Below are positions 52,228 through 63,627 of a DNA stretch of 64,000 bases, in pieces. The notes beneath the pieces were generated by a model. The model was not told the origin of the DNA. It searched no databases and was given only the letters and a program-made list of their open reading frames with translations. Location: the NCBI RefSeq assembly GCF_000005505.3, contig NC_016131.3, positions 58,265,355-58,329,354 of the forward strand, in the 5' to 3' direction. The position numbers and the translations under genes are program-made. This stretch comes from Brachypodium distachyon (lineage: Eukaryota > Streptophyta > Magnoliopsida > Poales > Poaceae). The stretch's first letter is position 1. Every line of letters starts with the position of its first letter.

Positions 52228-52560
52228 ACTTGTTGTCCTCAACGGGTCGAAGACGGGCCGGATGCCGAAGGCCCCGGCCGGGATGGCCGGGCAGCCTGGA
52301 CGTGCCGACAGTGATCCCGATCAGCGGGAGGCGGTAGGAGCCTGGCGTGGCCGCCAGCGGCACCGACGTCACCGGGGCGGCGCCGCTGAGGCCAGCGGAC
52401 GAGCCGACGAAGAGCGGGCTGGTGACAGTCAATGCGTCGTCGTCGACCAGGGCGGTGAGGCAGTAGGAGAACCTGGAGGCGCCTAGCTGCTTGTGTCAAC
52501 GACAACCTCCACGCGCTGCGGCGGCTCGCGGCCGACGAGGCACTCCACTATTGTCTATTT
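52228..52560 (-). pseudogene. Aspartic protease (nepenthesin-like) fragment
   Basis: The minus strand reads TIVECLVGREPPQRVEVVVD, then TSS (DTSS for the first catalytic DTGS), a stop, and after a large internal deletion RFSYCLTALVDDDALTVTSP, LFVGSSAGLSGA, TSVPLAATPGSYRLPL and GITVGTSRLP. FSYCL and GI-VG--RL are diagnostic of plant A1-type aspartic proteases of the nepenthesin/CDR1 group. The N-lobe between them is missing, the catalytic Gly is changed, and the C-lobe ends early. Confidence 0.8.
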
Positions 52561-54451
52561 TTCTTTAAAATGGCATTATATTCTATATCGCCAAAGGCCT
52601 CAATCATTACACGCATGAACCTACGAGCCGTTTAAAACATGCATGCTCGCAGCAATAATGACTATCAGCAAAGTGAAAGACTTTGCGAAAAAGAAGGCAA
52701 AGAGAATGACTATGGTTATCGTTAGAGAGACGACTCGGTTGTCTGGTTGGGCATTTTACTCGAGTGAGACACATATTAAAATAAATGGGAAATTGGCCAC
52801 TAGACGCCATTATTTTGTAGCTTTTTGCCAAAACACATCGCCGAATTCTGCCTTTATCTAGTACCACCAATTTTGTGATCATTTGCTACAAAAACGGTGT
52901 TTGTGTTTTGGTACAGACGGTGTGTTGTGACAAATGACCGCAAAGTTGTAATGGTGCTGGGCAAAGACAAAATCAGATGTGTGGTTTTCTATCCTACTCA
53001 AATCCCTCAAATCCCCAAACGACACGTTTTTGCTCCCCTAGGGTTTTTTCCTATCCTACTCACTGCATGTGGTTTTCTATTGATCACCACAAGTATAGTT
53101 GCAGATCTTTGTGCACGATGAAAATTTCAGTTCCATGCATGTCTGCTTCTCTGGATCATTGTCCAGGGCCAGCCTCGAGTACAACGTGGTAGCTGCACTG
53201 TACAAACTCTCCATTCCTATAAAGTGGAGCACATGTTTGGTTGCAGATCTTCAGAAGAAGCAACGCGTGTCCCAGTCGGCACGCGTGACCCGCTAGACGA
53301 CGACTGCTGCTACGGATATTTAACCCGCGGGTAGGTAGATGTAAAAACTTCGTACCCATCGATTACAGCGTATGAGAATATATAACCGAGGCGTTCCGCT
53401 TTTTGGACATTTCTTTTGTTTTTGTTTAATCAACTCAAATGGAAATCTACATTGAATGAAAAGCACAACTCACCGTCAAGAGGACATACCGTACTTCAGA
53501 GAGACTTGGTCCTATCTTCGCACATGAGCTTTGTACGGCATCGTCGTCGCGTTCAAGTTGCAAGGAAGAAAGTTCCTTGTTCAGCGTGTCGCCACGGTGG
53601 CACTGACATGTGGACCCCTTTGTCAGCTTGCATCAAAATACGCTCAATTGACTAATCAGGACACGGGAGTATTTGGATGCTCAAAAGTCAAAAGTGGTGG
53701 TCAGTTGTATTTTTTTTAAATAGTTTTTTAAAAATGTTTTCTCAAATGCGGTGGTCTCGTATAATTTTCTCTTTCGGCGTGATCAGCTGGCAAATGGGCC
53801 TCGAACATTCGTCGGCCCACGAAGCCTTCTTCTTCCTCCAGCCGCTAGACAGAGCCCGACTGGACCAGCCCTGCTGCAGCAGCCAGAAATCCACCACCGG
53901 CCACCGGCGCTGAAGGGGGCAGTGGGCAAAAGGAGGAGGAGGCACCGGAGTATGAACTGGAATTGGTAGCTGGATGAGGCGGAGGCGCCGGGGCCGGAAC
54001 TGCCCCACCACCGGCCTCGGAGTGCGCGCCAGGCGCGCCCTTGAGGCGCCGCTGCGCGTGTCTCCCGGAGTCCGTCCACTCTCGGCTGCTCAGCCATTCT
54101 CCGCCACCGCCGGCCGTCCTGTCGGGTAAATCCCCTGACCCTGCTTGAGTCGTCATCGACACTAAGAGCAATCAAAGGAGGAATTGATCCCCGTTTCTGC
54201 TTGCAGCCAGACTCTATTCCAAACACCGTTTTCCCCGGCGTCTAGAGCGGCAAGTCGCCGTTCTCGAGGAAGACGAAGCTCCAGTCCAGGGACCTCAACT
54301 GAGCTAAGGATTTGGCTAGCGCGAACAAGGTAATGCAACTCGAACAGACCAGACTGAGTCATGTCTGTCTGTTGGGTAAAATGATTTATAATCGCTCACT
54401 TTTACTCTACTGTGTTGTTTCAGAGCTACAACAACATCGAAATTCATAATA
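52561..54451. other. No gene recognised
   Basis: A dispersed flank sequence (GGCCCACGAAGCC, CAGCAGCCAGAAATCCACCA) is near 53810-53900 and recurs near 36170. GC-rich frames at 53750-54230 overlap on both strands without motifs. Confidence 0.45.
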
Positions 54452-54565
54452 CTCCCTCCGTTCCATAATTCTTGTCGAAATATTACAGCGTATCGAGACA
54501 CCTTTTAGGAATAGATACATTCTTTTTGGGGCAAATTTGAGACCAGAATTACGAAACGGAGGAAG
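54452..54565. mobile_element. Stowaway-type MITE
   Basis: CTCCCTCCGTTCCATAATTC...GAATTACGAAACGGAGGAAG with TA on both sides. Confidence 0.9.
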
Positions 54566-55014
54566 TACATACCAGGAGGAGATAATTTATCTCCAAAATC
54601 TCATCTTCGGACCTAATGTTTCTTTTCTATGCAGTGTGCTTAGGAATTAGAACTGCTGTCTGACCAATGCTTTTGGCTTAAAAACTTAGAGCAGGAACAA
54701 TAAAAACTACTGCCAGTTTAAATAGCTACTACAGAAGTATTGAATTTCTTTAATAGAAGCCAGGAGACAATTTACAATGTGCCTAGGACTACTGTCTGAC
54801 CTATATATTTGGCTTAGGACCTGCAGCAGGAAAAGCAAAAAAAAACATAATAGTTAATCAAACATGCATGAGCGTGATGTCTTGGATTGGTTCATCCATT
54901 CCTAATTTCCTATACTAGGGAAACGATTTTACTGTATTACATGTAAGATTAAGTATTCAGCTGACAACAGACATGACAATACAAACCATATTTAAAGAAG
55001 AAAACACTACACAA

Positions 55015-56550
55015 TCAGTTGCCATTCTTCAGAAAGCACTTTTTCCTGGTGACCTTACGCCGTGGCCTCTGTATCCCACAGGTAAACATGTAATTATAGT
55101 GAGGTGGCAGGTGAGATGTCCATGCGAGGACATTGAATTTCCCTTGAGGCCTAACACTTCCAAAGAAAAGATCCTGAACACTCATCTTGGGAGCTTCAGG
55201 TTTACTTTGACCAGAATTTGTGGGACTATTAGCCGAGCTCTTAGCAGATTCTGTTTGGTAGTCATCTAGTATCACAATGTATTCAGAAGAAGTTTTCTCT
55301 AATCTCCTAACATATATCGGTTCCTCGATCTGCCAAGGAGCAACAAAGCGTTCTCCATACACCAACATATTATGTCGCTTGAATTTTCTAAGGCATGCAA
55401 GAGCCATGCTCCAGAAATGGGGATTAAAATTCGATTTCAGTAGTCCACGAAATATGGTTGCACCCATGAAACAACCATTCAGCTCCCTGGCTATGTCCAT
55501 GGCTATAGCTGCCAGTTTTGGGTGGTCCTGTGCATTCATGCATCCAAATATACGCACCTTGAAGAAATACCAGTATGCTTCTTGAGTTAAGGATTGTACT
55601 CTGAGGGCTTGTGTGGATCCAAAGCTTGCAATCTTGTCAGATCGGCTTGCAATTATAATTTTACTGCCACTTGCAATGCTTCTTTTAGCAGATGAGAACA
55701 GCCTTTTCCATAAACGCTCGTCAATATCTAGAACTAGTTCAATGATGATCAATGTCCTTCCGCTACCCATGGTTAGGTTTTGATGCTTGATTATCCCTGC
55801 ATCTCTTAGGGTCACTGCACTTGCATCCTTAAGATCATCTCCACCAAAACACAAAATTTGAGAGAAGTGGCTGCGCACTCTTTCATTGTTGCAAGCATGC
55901 TCTATTAGGGTGCTCTTTCCAACTTTCCCTGGACCGATGATTGGCAAGACGCCTGGATTTTCGGCACCCAGAGTAGTTTCTGCTTGCAACAGGAAGTTTA
56001 TGATATACTCCAGCTCCATATGGCGGCCAAACATGCACTTGTCCAACAGCAAATACATGTTGTATGGTTGGCGGTATAAACGTGGGCATCTGTTCAGAAG
56101 GATAACAAACTCACTCACATCTTCAATGGTGTTCCCTATGCTGCCAAGAACTTGCTCCAGCAGCTCAGCTTGGGATGCACTCTGACTGCTGCCACTGCAG
56201 AAACATACACGCTTGGCAGGGTTAAACTTAGATGGGGCAAAAGAGTGACTGACTTGATGATCATTCATCCTTTCTTCTCCATGGGCTCGGCAACTGAAGC
56301 TGTCGAGGATGTAATACCCTCTGTACATCTCCATTTTTAGTATGCAGAGTTGATGCAGCATGGCTTGGTTTGTGATGCGCCGTTCTTCGGCCTCCTCGAT
56401 GATGATGCATAGCCTCAGTAGCAACCGCTGCAGGCTGTGCAATCTCTCCTCCTCGGTCGGCGCCGTAGTCTGCTTCAGGTACTTGTCGACAAGGAAAGAT
56501 ATGGTTCTACTGACAAGTTCACCCATAACAGCAGAACAAATTACCTCCAT
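55015..56550 (-). CDS. LRR-less NB-ARC (NLR-like) protein, 511 aa
   Basis: Intact single-exon family member: MEVICSAVMGELVSRTISFL, helical region with GYYILDSFSC, P-loop GPGKVGKST (206-214). Kinase-2 is degenerate (LIIIELVLDID) and RNBS-B reads GSKIIIASRSDK. The tail is KMSVQDLFFGSVRPQGKF...LAWTSHLPPHYNYMFTCGI, then a basic end. It differs from the 8.6/11.3-kb pair by a longer linker with SANSPTNSGQSKPE before the tail module. It is the most diverged of the four full-length copies. Expected cytosolic, nucleotide-binding, immune-related by family only. Confidence 0.85.
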   Translation of the reverse strand: MEVICSAVMGELVSRTISFLVDKYLKQTTAPTEEERLHSLQRLLLRLCIIIEEAEERRITNQAMLHQLCILKMEMYRGYYILDSFSCRAHGEERMNDHQVSHSFAPSKFNPAKRVCFCSGSSQSASQAELLEQVLGSIGNTIEDVSEFVILLNRCPRLYRQPYNMYLLLDKCMFGRHMELEYIINFLLQAETTLGAENPGVLPIIGPGKVGKSTLIEHACNNERVRSHFSQILCFGGDDLKDASAVTLRDAGIIKHQNLTMGSGRTLIIIELVLDIDERLWKRLFSSAKRSIASGSKIIIASRSDKIASFGSTQALRVQSLTQEAYWYFFKVRIFGCMNAQDHPKLAAIAMDIARELNGCFMGATIFRGLLKSNFNPHFWSMALACLRKFKRHNMLVYGERFVAPWQIEEPIYVRRLEKTSSEYIVILDDYQTESAKSSANSPTNSGQSKPEAPKMSVQDLFFGSVRPQGKFNVLAWTSHLPPHYNYMFTCGIQRPRRKVTRKKCFLKNGN

Positions 56551-57557
56551 GTATGTCTGAGAGCCTCCTGGCTAGTCCTTGTTCAGCAATCAATTACTGC
56601 AACGGGTCTATCACGGAGAGGTGGGAGAAACTCTATAATTTGGAACTTCTCAAAGTACTCGCCCTATGTCTTGTTGAGCAATGAGGCCTGCTGGTCTCTT
56701 TGTCTTACTTACTTTTCACTGAAGCCGTGTTATTTCTTTCTTCGATTGTAGAGTTGAATATAGACTATCAAACGGAAGTGACATTGGTGCCCAAGTTTTT
56801 ATCTTTTATTGCCTGGCTGGGAAGAATTTGGAAATGGTCTGTCTACAGAGAGCATATGAAAACAAAGATCTGATGTGACACCAAGCTTGACCTTTTGAAC
56901 TTTGAATCCCATGAAGACCTTCTTTCTCTGCAGTTGCTATTGCATCTGCCATCCGGCAAAAAAATTGAACCTGCCACTTGACAATGGTTTCCCTTTCCTG
57001 CTTGGAAAATCATTGAGGCATGAAAATGACCCTGCAATAAATATTCCTTTGTTCTGTTTACCGTAAACTATCTAGAATCTAACAATACCACCTTCCATGA
57101 AGTTTGTTCTGTTTTGTGCCATCTTGGTGCTCTCCTAATGACAACCATAAGCATTTCGATCTGTGTTAGAGAAAAAACTAGATCTTGTAATCTGGAATGG
57201 AGATAGTACATGTTAATTAATGTATATAAATGGTACTTCAACTGGTCGGGTGATAATACCATCTCTAGATTTGTCAATATACCTTCATAATATCATAAGT
57301 TTATGAACCTATTTTTGATATCTTTTTTCTATAAAAATTAACCGCTAGTGTCTCTCATACGGAAGAATGGTGTGTATGTGCAATTCTATATAGTTATCAA
57401 TCAATGTCTTTAATCAATACATAAATGTTACAAATGTGATAAAACAAAAGAGACCAACAACAGCAACAGCAAAAACTCGTATACCCAATTGCTATTTCAT
57501 ACAATCAACCATATACTTTCCTGATCTATATAATCTCCTTCTGCACTCAATCAATCA
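56551..57557. other. Intergenic, no gene recognised
   Basis: AT-rich. Open frames are short and without motifs. Confidence 0.5.
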
Positions 57558-58187
57558 TCAGCTGGTGAGCTTCTCCTTGGTGATCGGGTTAGCCGTAGCG
57601 TTAGCCCCGGCGGGCGTAAGCTTGATGAGCGCAGGGATGACTTCCATGGCCTTATCGAACTCCTTGTTCTTCTCCACCAGCTTCGGTGCCACGGGGTCCT
57701 TCTTACACTCGGCACAGCTAAACTTCCACTCCCAATTCCTCGACTTCTCTTCCTCCTCCTCGCTCGTCACCTCCACGAAGTCCAGCACCTCCAGAAGCTT
57801 CCCGTCGGTGCCGCCCGCGTTCCCCCCTCCGCCGGATGGCTTCGCGGCGAGCTTCGTGGCCGCGTCCTCGTACCCCGTCGCGCAGCTGTCCATGCAGTGC
57901 CAGTCGGCGTTGCCCTTGGGGAGCTTCTCTCGCTCGGATTTCGCGAGCGCCGCGGCTTCCCCCGCGAGCTTGATGGCGGCGGCTATGGCGGCTTCGGAGA
58001 TGGATTTGGGGTCTGTCGCGGAGGAGGCCGAGGCGAGGAGCTCCGCGCAGTAGTCTGCCTGTGACGTCTTGGCGCAGGCTTCCTTGACTGTGGTGGCGCC
58101 GTCGGCGAATTCTGAGGAGATGGCGCCGGAGAGGAGGACGACGACGACCATGAAGAGGTGCGCGAGGGAGCTCCGCCGCGTCGCCAT
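57558..58187 (-). CDS. PMEI-domain secreted protein, 209 aa
   Basis: The ATG chosen is that of MATRRSSLAHLFMVVVVLL (58187), not the longer upstream frame, because a secretion signal follows at once and a TATA box lies about 120 bases upstream. The mature part begins TTVKEACAKTSQADYCAELL, the N-terminal Cys pair of invertase/pectin methylesterase inhibitor domains. It is followed by alpha-helical Ala-rich sequence, WHCMDSCATGYEDAATKL and a low-complexity Gly/Glu stretch (GGGGNAGG, TSEEEEE). Such proteins inhibit cell-wall pectin methylesterase or acid invertase; which one is not predictable. No intron. The acidic insert near residues 145-170 is unusual. Confidence 0.75.
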   Translation of the reverse strand: MATRRSSLAHLFMVVVVLLSGAISSEFADGATTVKEACAKTSQADYCAELLASASSATDPKSISEAAIAAAIKLAGEAAALAKSEREKLPKGNADWHCMDSCATGYEDAATKLAAKPSGGGGNAGGTDGKLLEVLDFVEVTSEEEEEKSRNWEWKFSCAECKKDPVAPKLVEKNKEFDKAMEVIPALIKLTPAGANATANPITKEKLTS

Positions 58188-58307
58188 GGCCAATCGGTGG
58201 TTGTGGGATTGATGCAACGGCGGCGTGTTTAGGAGGCAATTAACTGAGGTTAATTTTTGCAGATATGCATGCATGGAATCCTGATTAAGCCTGTTGTTAA
58301 TGTGGGT

Positions 58308-58316
58308 TATATATAT
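58308..58316 (-). promoter_or_regulatory. TATA box of the PMEI gene
   Basis: TATATATAA on the minus strand about 120 bases upstream of the start codon. Confidence 0.55.
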
Positions 58317-58319
58317 TTG

Positions 58320-58942
58320 TGTGGATGGAGGCGTGCATGTGATGTGATTGTTTGGTTGGTTGTGTGGTCCGGAGCCCTTTTCTGCTCGTGGAGACCGGCA
58401 TGTTCATCTTCATTTTTCTGCTTAATTTATATGTGCATTTGATTTTACTAATTCTACTTCTATTTTACATAGGCAATGGTTTTCTCAGGGGGAAAAAAGG
58501 CCAGGAAATGGTCCTGGGCCGGGTGGCGCGGCGGGCAGCTGTGGAGCGCGTGGGGAAATAGTGGACCTGGGCCGCGTAGTGCAACCAGACAAGAGTATGG
58601 AAGAGGAGGATGGCTGGGCCAACAGAGAAAGAAGGTTAATTTCCCTAAAAAAAAGAAGAAGAAAGAAGGTTAATTGTTTGAAATCTGGACTCAGATTTCA
58701 AAAAGATTAGTCATTATTTACAAATCCTACAGCTAATATTAACTACCAACTGATCAATCACCATCACAAATGATTAGTTCATCTTTTATGTGCAGAGAAT
58801 AACGGTTAATTACACCATTTTGCCCCACTCAGAATAACCTTTAGAAATCGTTATAGTGACAATTTAAACTGTCTATCACTTCACACTTTTCTCACCTTCT
58901 TTTTTCACTTCACGGACATGGAAGAAAACAGGAGCTTTATTT
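58320..58942. other. Intergenic between PMEI and peroxidase genes
   Basis: No gene recognised. A purine-rich run is near 58650-58670. Confidence 0.45.
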
Positions 58943-60626
58943 TCAGTTGAAGACCGCGCAGTTGCGGCGTATGTTCCCTTGGGACGGGTCGGTCTTGACC
59001 CCGATGCGGCCCAGCTTGGTGATGGCGGTGACGAAGGCCCGGTCGAACGCTGCGCTACTGCTGGCCCATGCGTCGACGGTGGGCCTAGTCCTCGAGTCGG
59101 TGTACAGTAGCTGATCCGAGCTCAAAAGGCCCATCCCGACCTGCAGGTTTTTGTAGTACTGGTTGTCGAAGGACCGCGGCGTCACAGTGTCCATGGGCAC
59201 CGCGGTCCGTGGGTCCACGTTTGCCGGGCACCACGTCTGCAGCTGGGCCGCAAACTTCGGGCTCAGTGTCGGGTCAGGCGTGGGCCGCAGCCGGCTGGCG
59301 AACGTGCTGCAATGGGCCAGCCCCACCGTGTGCCCTCCTTCATGCACCCAAAAAGAAGGTAAATACCAGGATGTGTGGACATGTCAATGTCATCACACCA
59401 TAATTAATATACTCAACATGAGCAATACCATATGATGATCTCACAAAAAAAAAGTATGATATAGCTCAAGGGTTAAGATTGAAAAAGTGTGATCCGGCTA
59501 GCATGAGACACAACATGGCGGCTTTAATTTGCTTGTAACAAGAAGAAGAACAGCATAAGTTTAGCTTCCGTGGGTAACCTAAACTAGTCTTCATTATTGA
59601 GACAATGACCAAAAATACCATCAAACTATAGTTCACAAGACAGGTCATGGGCCGGCACGTAGATAGTGCCTCGTCGTATTCAATGTCCTAGGGTCCATTG
59701 ATGGGTTCGGACAAGAGTTTGGCAGCTTTGGACACTCCAAAACAGAGCAGCTGGTAAGCATGCTGGTGTCTGCCTGATTTGGCATTGTGTGCAAGCCTGG
59801 GTCACCTCCCTAGCTCTCACCGTCGTCCAAATCAACCAACCAACTCAATCTCAAATTGCAAGCAAAGCAAGCAAAATCCTTAATAATTAAGCCATAAGTA
59901 GATTATTGTACCTGAGAGGGCGACCATGTCGGTCTGGTCGAGCCCGTTGGACCCGAAAAGCGCCGTAAGCTGGTCAAGGGTCGACGACGGCGGCGCCAGC
60001 TTCCCCGGCACGCTAGCCGCCGTGGAGCTCAGACCGTCCAGCCGTCCGAGCTCCACGGCGTAAGCCGGGCCACCCGCTAGCGCGATGGCGTCGCGGGTGA
60101 CCAAGGCGAGCACGTCGGCACACGACACCTTGTTGCGACACCTCGGCACGGCGTCCACGGCGGCCTTGGCCTTGATCACGGCGTCGAAGCCGTCCCCTGC
60201 CAACGAGAGGTTGGCGGCGGCGTCCTTCTCCGCCGTGTTGTTGGCCGTGGACGCCACCAGCACCGACGCGTCACAGCCCTGCAACGAACGGCCATGAATG
60301 ACGTGTATATGATGACACGGGGCACGGCGTGAAAATTTGGTGGTTGTTGATTAAAACCGCGACAAGAATTATGGGACGGAGGGAGCAGTAGTTGTTACCT
60401 GGACGAAGCAGTCATGGAAGAAGAGGTGCACGGTGGCGCCGACGGTGATGGAGGTCTGGCGGTACTTCTGCGTGACGGCGGTGCGGACGATGGACTCCAC
60501 GTCTGGGCATGTGCCGGCGTAGTAGTCTCGCCGGAGCTGCGCGTCCACGCACAGGGTGGTGGCGGCCAGGAGAAGAAGAAGGAGCGGCGCCGCCAAGAAG
60601 AAGAAGAAGGACCTCATGCCATCCAT
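58943..60626 (-). CDS. Class III peroxidase, 329 aa, three exons; distal Arg replaced by His
   Basis: Exons 60399-60626, 59912-60278 and 58943-59337 have GT-AG introns of 120 and 574 bases and join in frame. A signal peptide (1-29) precedes [11 protein letters not shown]. The distal motif is [13 protein letters not shown] (His71); the proximal motif is [13 protein letters not shown]. All eight family cysteines are present. The residue normally Arg in the distal pocket (R-L-x-F-H-D-C) is His67 (codon CAC at 60426-60428). Class III peroxidases are secreted heme enzymes that use H2O2 to oxidise phenolics in cell walls and vacuoles. The distal Arg helps peroxide cleavage, so activity here may be weak (inference). 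The gene is otherwise complete. Confidence 0.92.
60350..60386. mobile_element. Half Stowaway in peroxidase intron 1
   Basis: GACAAGAATTATGGGACGG then AGGGAG is one end of a Stowaway-type MITE; the other half is absent. Confidence 0.6.
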
Positions 60627-60713
60627 GGATTTTTTTATTTTCTGTACTCCTCCTAGTCCTAGCTAGCTTGGCTTAGCTTACCAGCCGTCGTGTCGACAGT
60701 GGCGTGCGGGCGA

Positions 60714-60722
60714 GGATATATG
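60714..60722 (-). promoter_or_regulatory. Probable TATA box of the peroxidase gene
   Basis: CATATATCC on the minus strand about 90 bases upstream of the start codon. Confidence 0.45.
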
Positions 60723-60920
60723 CTGCAGCTAGCATGGGTTCGTGGTGGCACCGAAGATAGCTCGCTCTAGCTAGCGCAAGGCGAATTAATTAATTAGGGT
60801 TCGATGATAACTTAAACTTGTCGTCATGACCGACCGATTTTTTTGGACGGTGCATGATCAACTCTTTTTTTTGCAAGACGATGCCTCGTTACAAATTTCA
60901 GTTTTTCTTGTCAACTACTA

Positions 60921-61030
60921 CCTCTGTTTCATAATTCTTGTCTCAAATTTGTCCAAAAATGGATGTATCTATTACTAAAAAGCGTTTAGATACATGTAGT
61001 ATTTTGACAAGAATTATGAAACGGAGGGAA
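60921..61030. mobile_element. Stowaway-type MITE (inverted orientation)
   Basis: CCTCTGTTTCATAATTCTTG...AATTATGAAACGGAGGGAA with TA on both sides. The asymmetric core (AAATACTACATG) lies to the right, so the element is reversed relative to most others here. Confidence 0.85.
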
Positions 61031-63502
61031 TAATTGACTATGAAAATTCAAGATGGCAATTCGGTGGGTAAGAAAAAAGGGTTTTGTCCAGATTTTTACC
61101 CAAAGAAATTTAAATGGTGAAACTTTTACACCCGTTAGGTAGAGCGGGCACGGGTATGAAACGTACAACACATATTATACCTTACAAGTTTTACAATGGT
61201 TGGCGATTTTAGGAACCGTCCAACCTAGTTAATCCAACGGTGAAGAAATACGAAGTACTGAAAAGTACTAAAAGAAAAGTATTGAAAAGTACTGGAAAGT
61301 ACAAGAAATTATCGATTTATTTTTGAGGTATTTTACCCATAATAGAAGGTGGGAGTAACACGCAAATCTAGCCGTCCATCAGCGAGGGTAATTTAGTCTT
61401 TGGCCTATTACAGTAGCCTTTGATTAGATCGGCCGCCACCGCCTCTGCTTCCAATCGATCGCACGATACACAACTATCTCTCGGATCGCTGGCTCCTCCT
61501 GCAGTCCTGCCCCGTCTCACGCCGCGGACGAGCGGAGAACGCAAAGCCTCCTGTGGCTCTCCAATTCTCCATCTCTACTCGTTGGCAGGCTTGTGCACGT
61601 TCTGCACACTGCACTTCCCGTCGATGAGATCATGTTCCACCCCCCAGTTAGCTCTCCCTGCAGGTCAGCAGCTTCCTCGACATTGCAAGGGATCAATACG
61701 GTGGCCCTGAGCACCTCGCCGAAGTTCCAAATATGGTGCTGCCGACGATGAATGCTACAACGCGGCCTGCGTGCCGATGGCCTATCCCGCCTCCACCCAG
61801 ATGTACCTAAAAACGATTGTCCGAATTTTGCATGAAGTTACGAGTGAATTAAGTTGATTCCGTGAGATCCTAGTTCTTTGTGCTGTGACATCGATCGATT
61901 TTTCTACTTGTTGTGCGGTTGTCATGGATTTGGGTGTCCTCCGTGATGGATTTGGGCGTGTACAAAGCTGACTTCAAAATTCAGAGCAGTCCTGTGCTAC
62001 CTCCGCGGCGCAGCGCCCTTCGAGCGGTGCGGCCGCCTCGTGCCCTCCGCCGGCGCTGCCGCTTTGCTTACTGTTTTCTCATATGGCGGCGGCTCAAAAT
62101 CTAGTTCAGCACAGGTCGAACGGAGGAGGGTCGAGGAAGGAGGCGCGAGAAGAGGTTGAAATTGTGGCGAACGAACGCCAAGATGTAATCGATAATTAAG
62201 AGAAAGATCAAGGGACAGAATTAATTCCGATGGAAGTACTAAAAAGTACTGAGAAGTACTCGACAATCACCGTAAAAGCGCTCATTATACCTATGTACAT
62301 ACGATTCTTCTGATATCCGAGTGGGGCCGTACCGTCATGTTGGGGCTTGGCCTAGCGCCCCTTCCTATGAACCCTAAATTCCAAATTTCTCCCAAATTTC
62401 AACCATGACTATATGTCTGCTGCTCAAGTAGATGTGTTGTCGTTTAAAATCTTATTGTTGCAAACATGGTTCTTTACAAATGAGTATACGTCCACCCTGT
62501 CGAGTAGTGCGGGTAATGGGTAAACTCATGAGAAACGGGTAAGGGTACGAGACGGCTCCAATGACATCCAAATATGTATCCACCTCAATCTCTGATAAAT
62601 CAAATATGCATTTGTGGTGGGCCGGATTGGAGCACTCAAGATGATACGGAGGATAAGGTCTCGGTCGGTCACGATACAACGCCGGTCGGCGGCCACTCGC
62701 AAGATGGATGGGTGCTGTGGTGTGGTCTTCAGGGATATTAAAACTTCGAGTGTTGGAGGTAGGGAGTGTGTGTGTGTGTTGCCTTGGTGACAGTGATCTC
62801 TGAAAATGATGCTACTTGAATGCTCCAACACTTGCCTTTGTACAGCGATCGTCTTCTTCTTTTTAATTCCTTTTTTTTAGAGGGAAAAAAATCTATGGGG
62901 TGAAAATGGCAGGGAAAACAGAGCTGAAAGAGAGAGTATTGTTGCAGTGAAAAATTAAATTAAGCCCTTAATCGCAAAACAGAAAGAAAAATCTTTTATA
63001 GAGAGAGTATTATATTATTGCAGTGAAAAATCTTTTATTGCAGAGAAAACAGAGCTTAGAGAGAGTCTCCATACATTATCTACTCTTTTATACTCTTTTA
63101 TTCAAAATATATGCCTCATTTCGTTAAGAGAGAAGAAAGATGTCGAATTAATTAGAAAAAATCGGACGAAAATCGTGACAAACCCACAAACATCCTGCGC
63201 AACAACGGCCGGCCTAATTACTAGCACGCACTCCATACAGACCAACAAGAACAAGAAGAATGAGCCACTTTACAGGAAGATCAAACCGACCAAAAATTCA
63301 GTCGACTAACCAAGTGGATAGGCAGCTAAAGAAACAAGTGGATTACGCTAAATCTGCTCTGCTGTTGTTCTAGTAATACTGTGTTAGTGCTTGGGTAAAT
63401 TGTGGATTAAGCTAAGACATCGATGGACGATGAAGGTGACCGGCGCACTAATTAACCAAGTGTTGGCACGCACGTACTCCACCGGGACAAGTTAGTTAAC
63501 TA
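61031..63502. other. No gene recognised; AAAAGTACT clusters
   Basis: Clusters of AGTACTGAAAAGTACT-like repeats at 61253-61305 and 62225-62262 bracket a GC-rich stretch (61420-62100) that may be captured or decayed coding DNA. AGAGAGAGTATT / GCAGTGAAAAAT repeats occur near 62930-63070, and a short GT microsatellite near 62768. Confidence 0.4.
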
Positions 63503-63627
63503 CTCCCTCCGTCCGATATTAAGTGGCATTCTATTACATGTATCTAAACGTTTTTTAAACAGATACATTCGTATTTGGACAAACTTGAGTCACTTGATAT
63601 TGAGATATTGATATGGGACGGATGGAA
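63503..63627. mobile_element. Stowaway-type MITE
   Basis: CTCCCTCCGTCCGATATTAA...GATATGGGACGGATGGAA with TA on both sides. Confidence 0.85.

Noticed and set aside
57718..58239. 173-codon alternative frame over the PMEI gene
   Set aside because: Arg-rich shadow; the overlapping frame has the signal peptide and PMEI motif.
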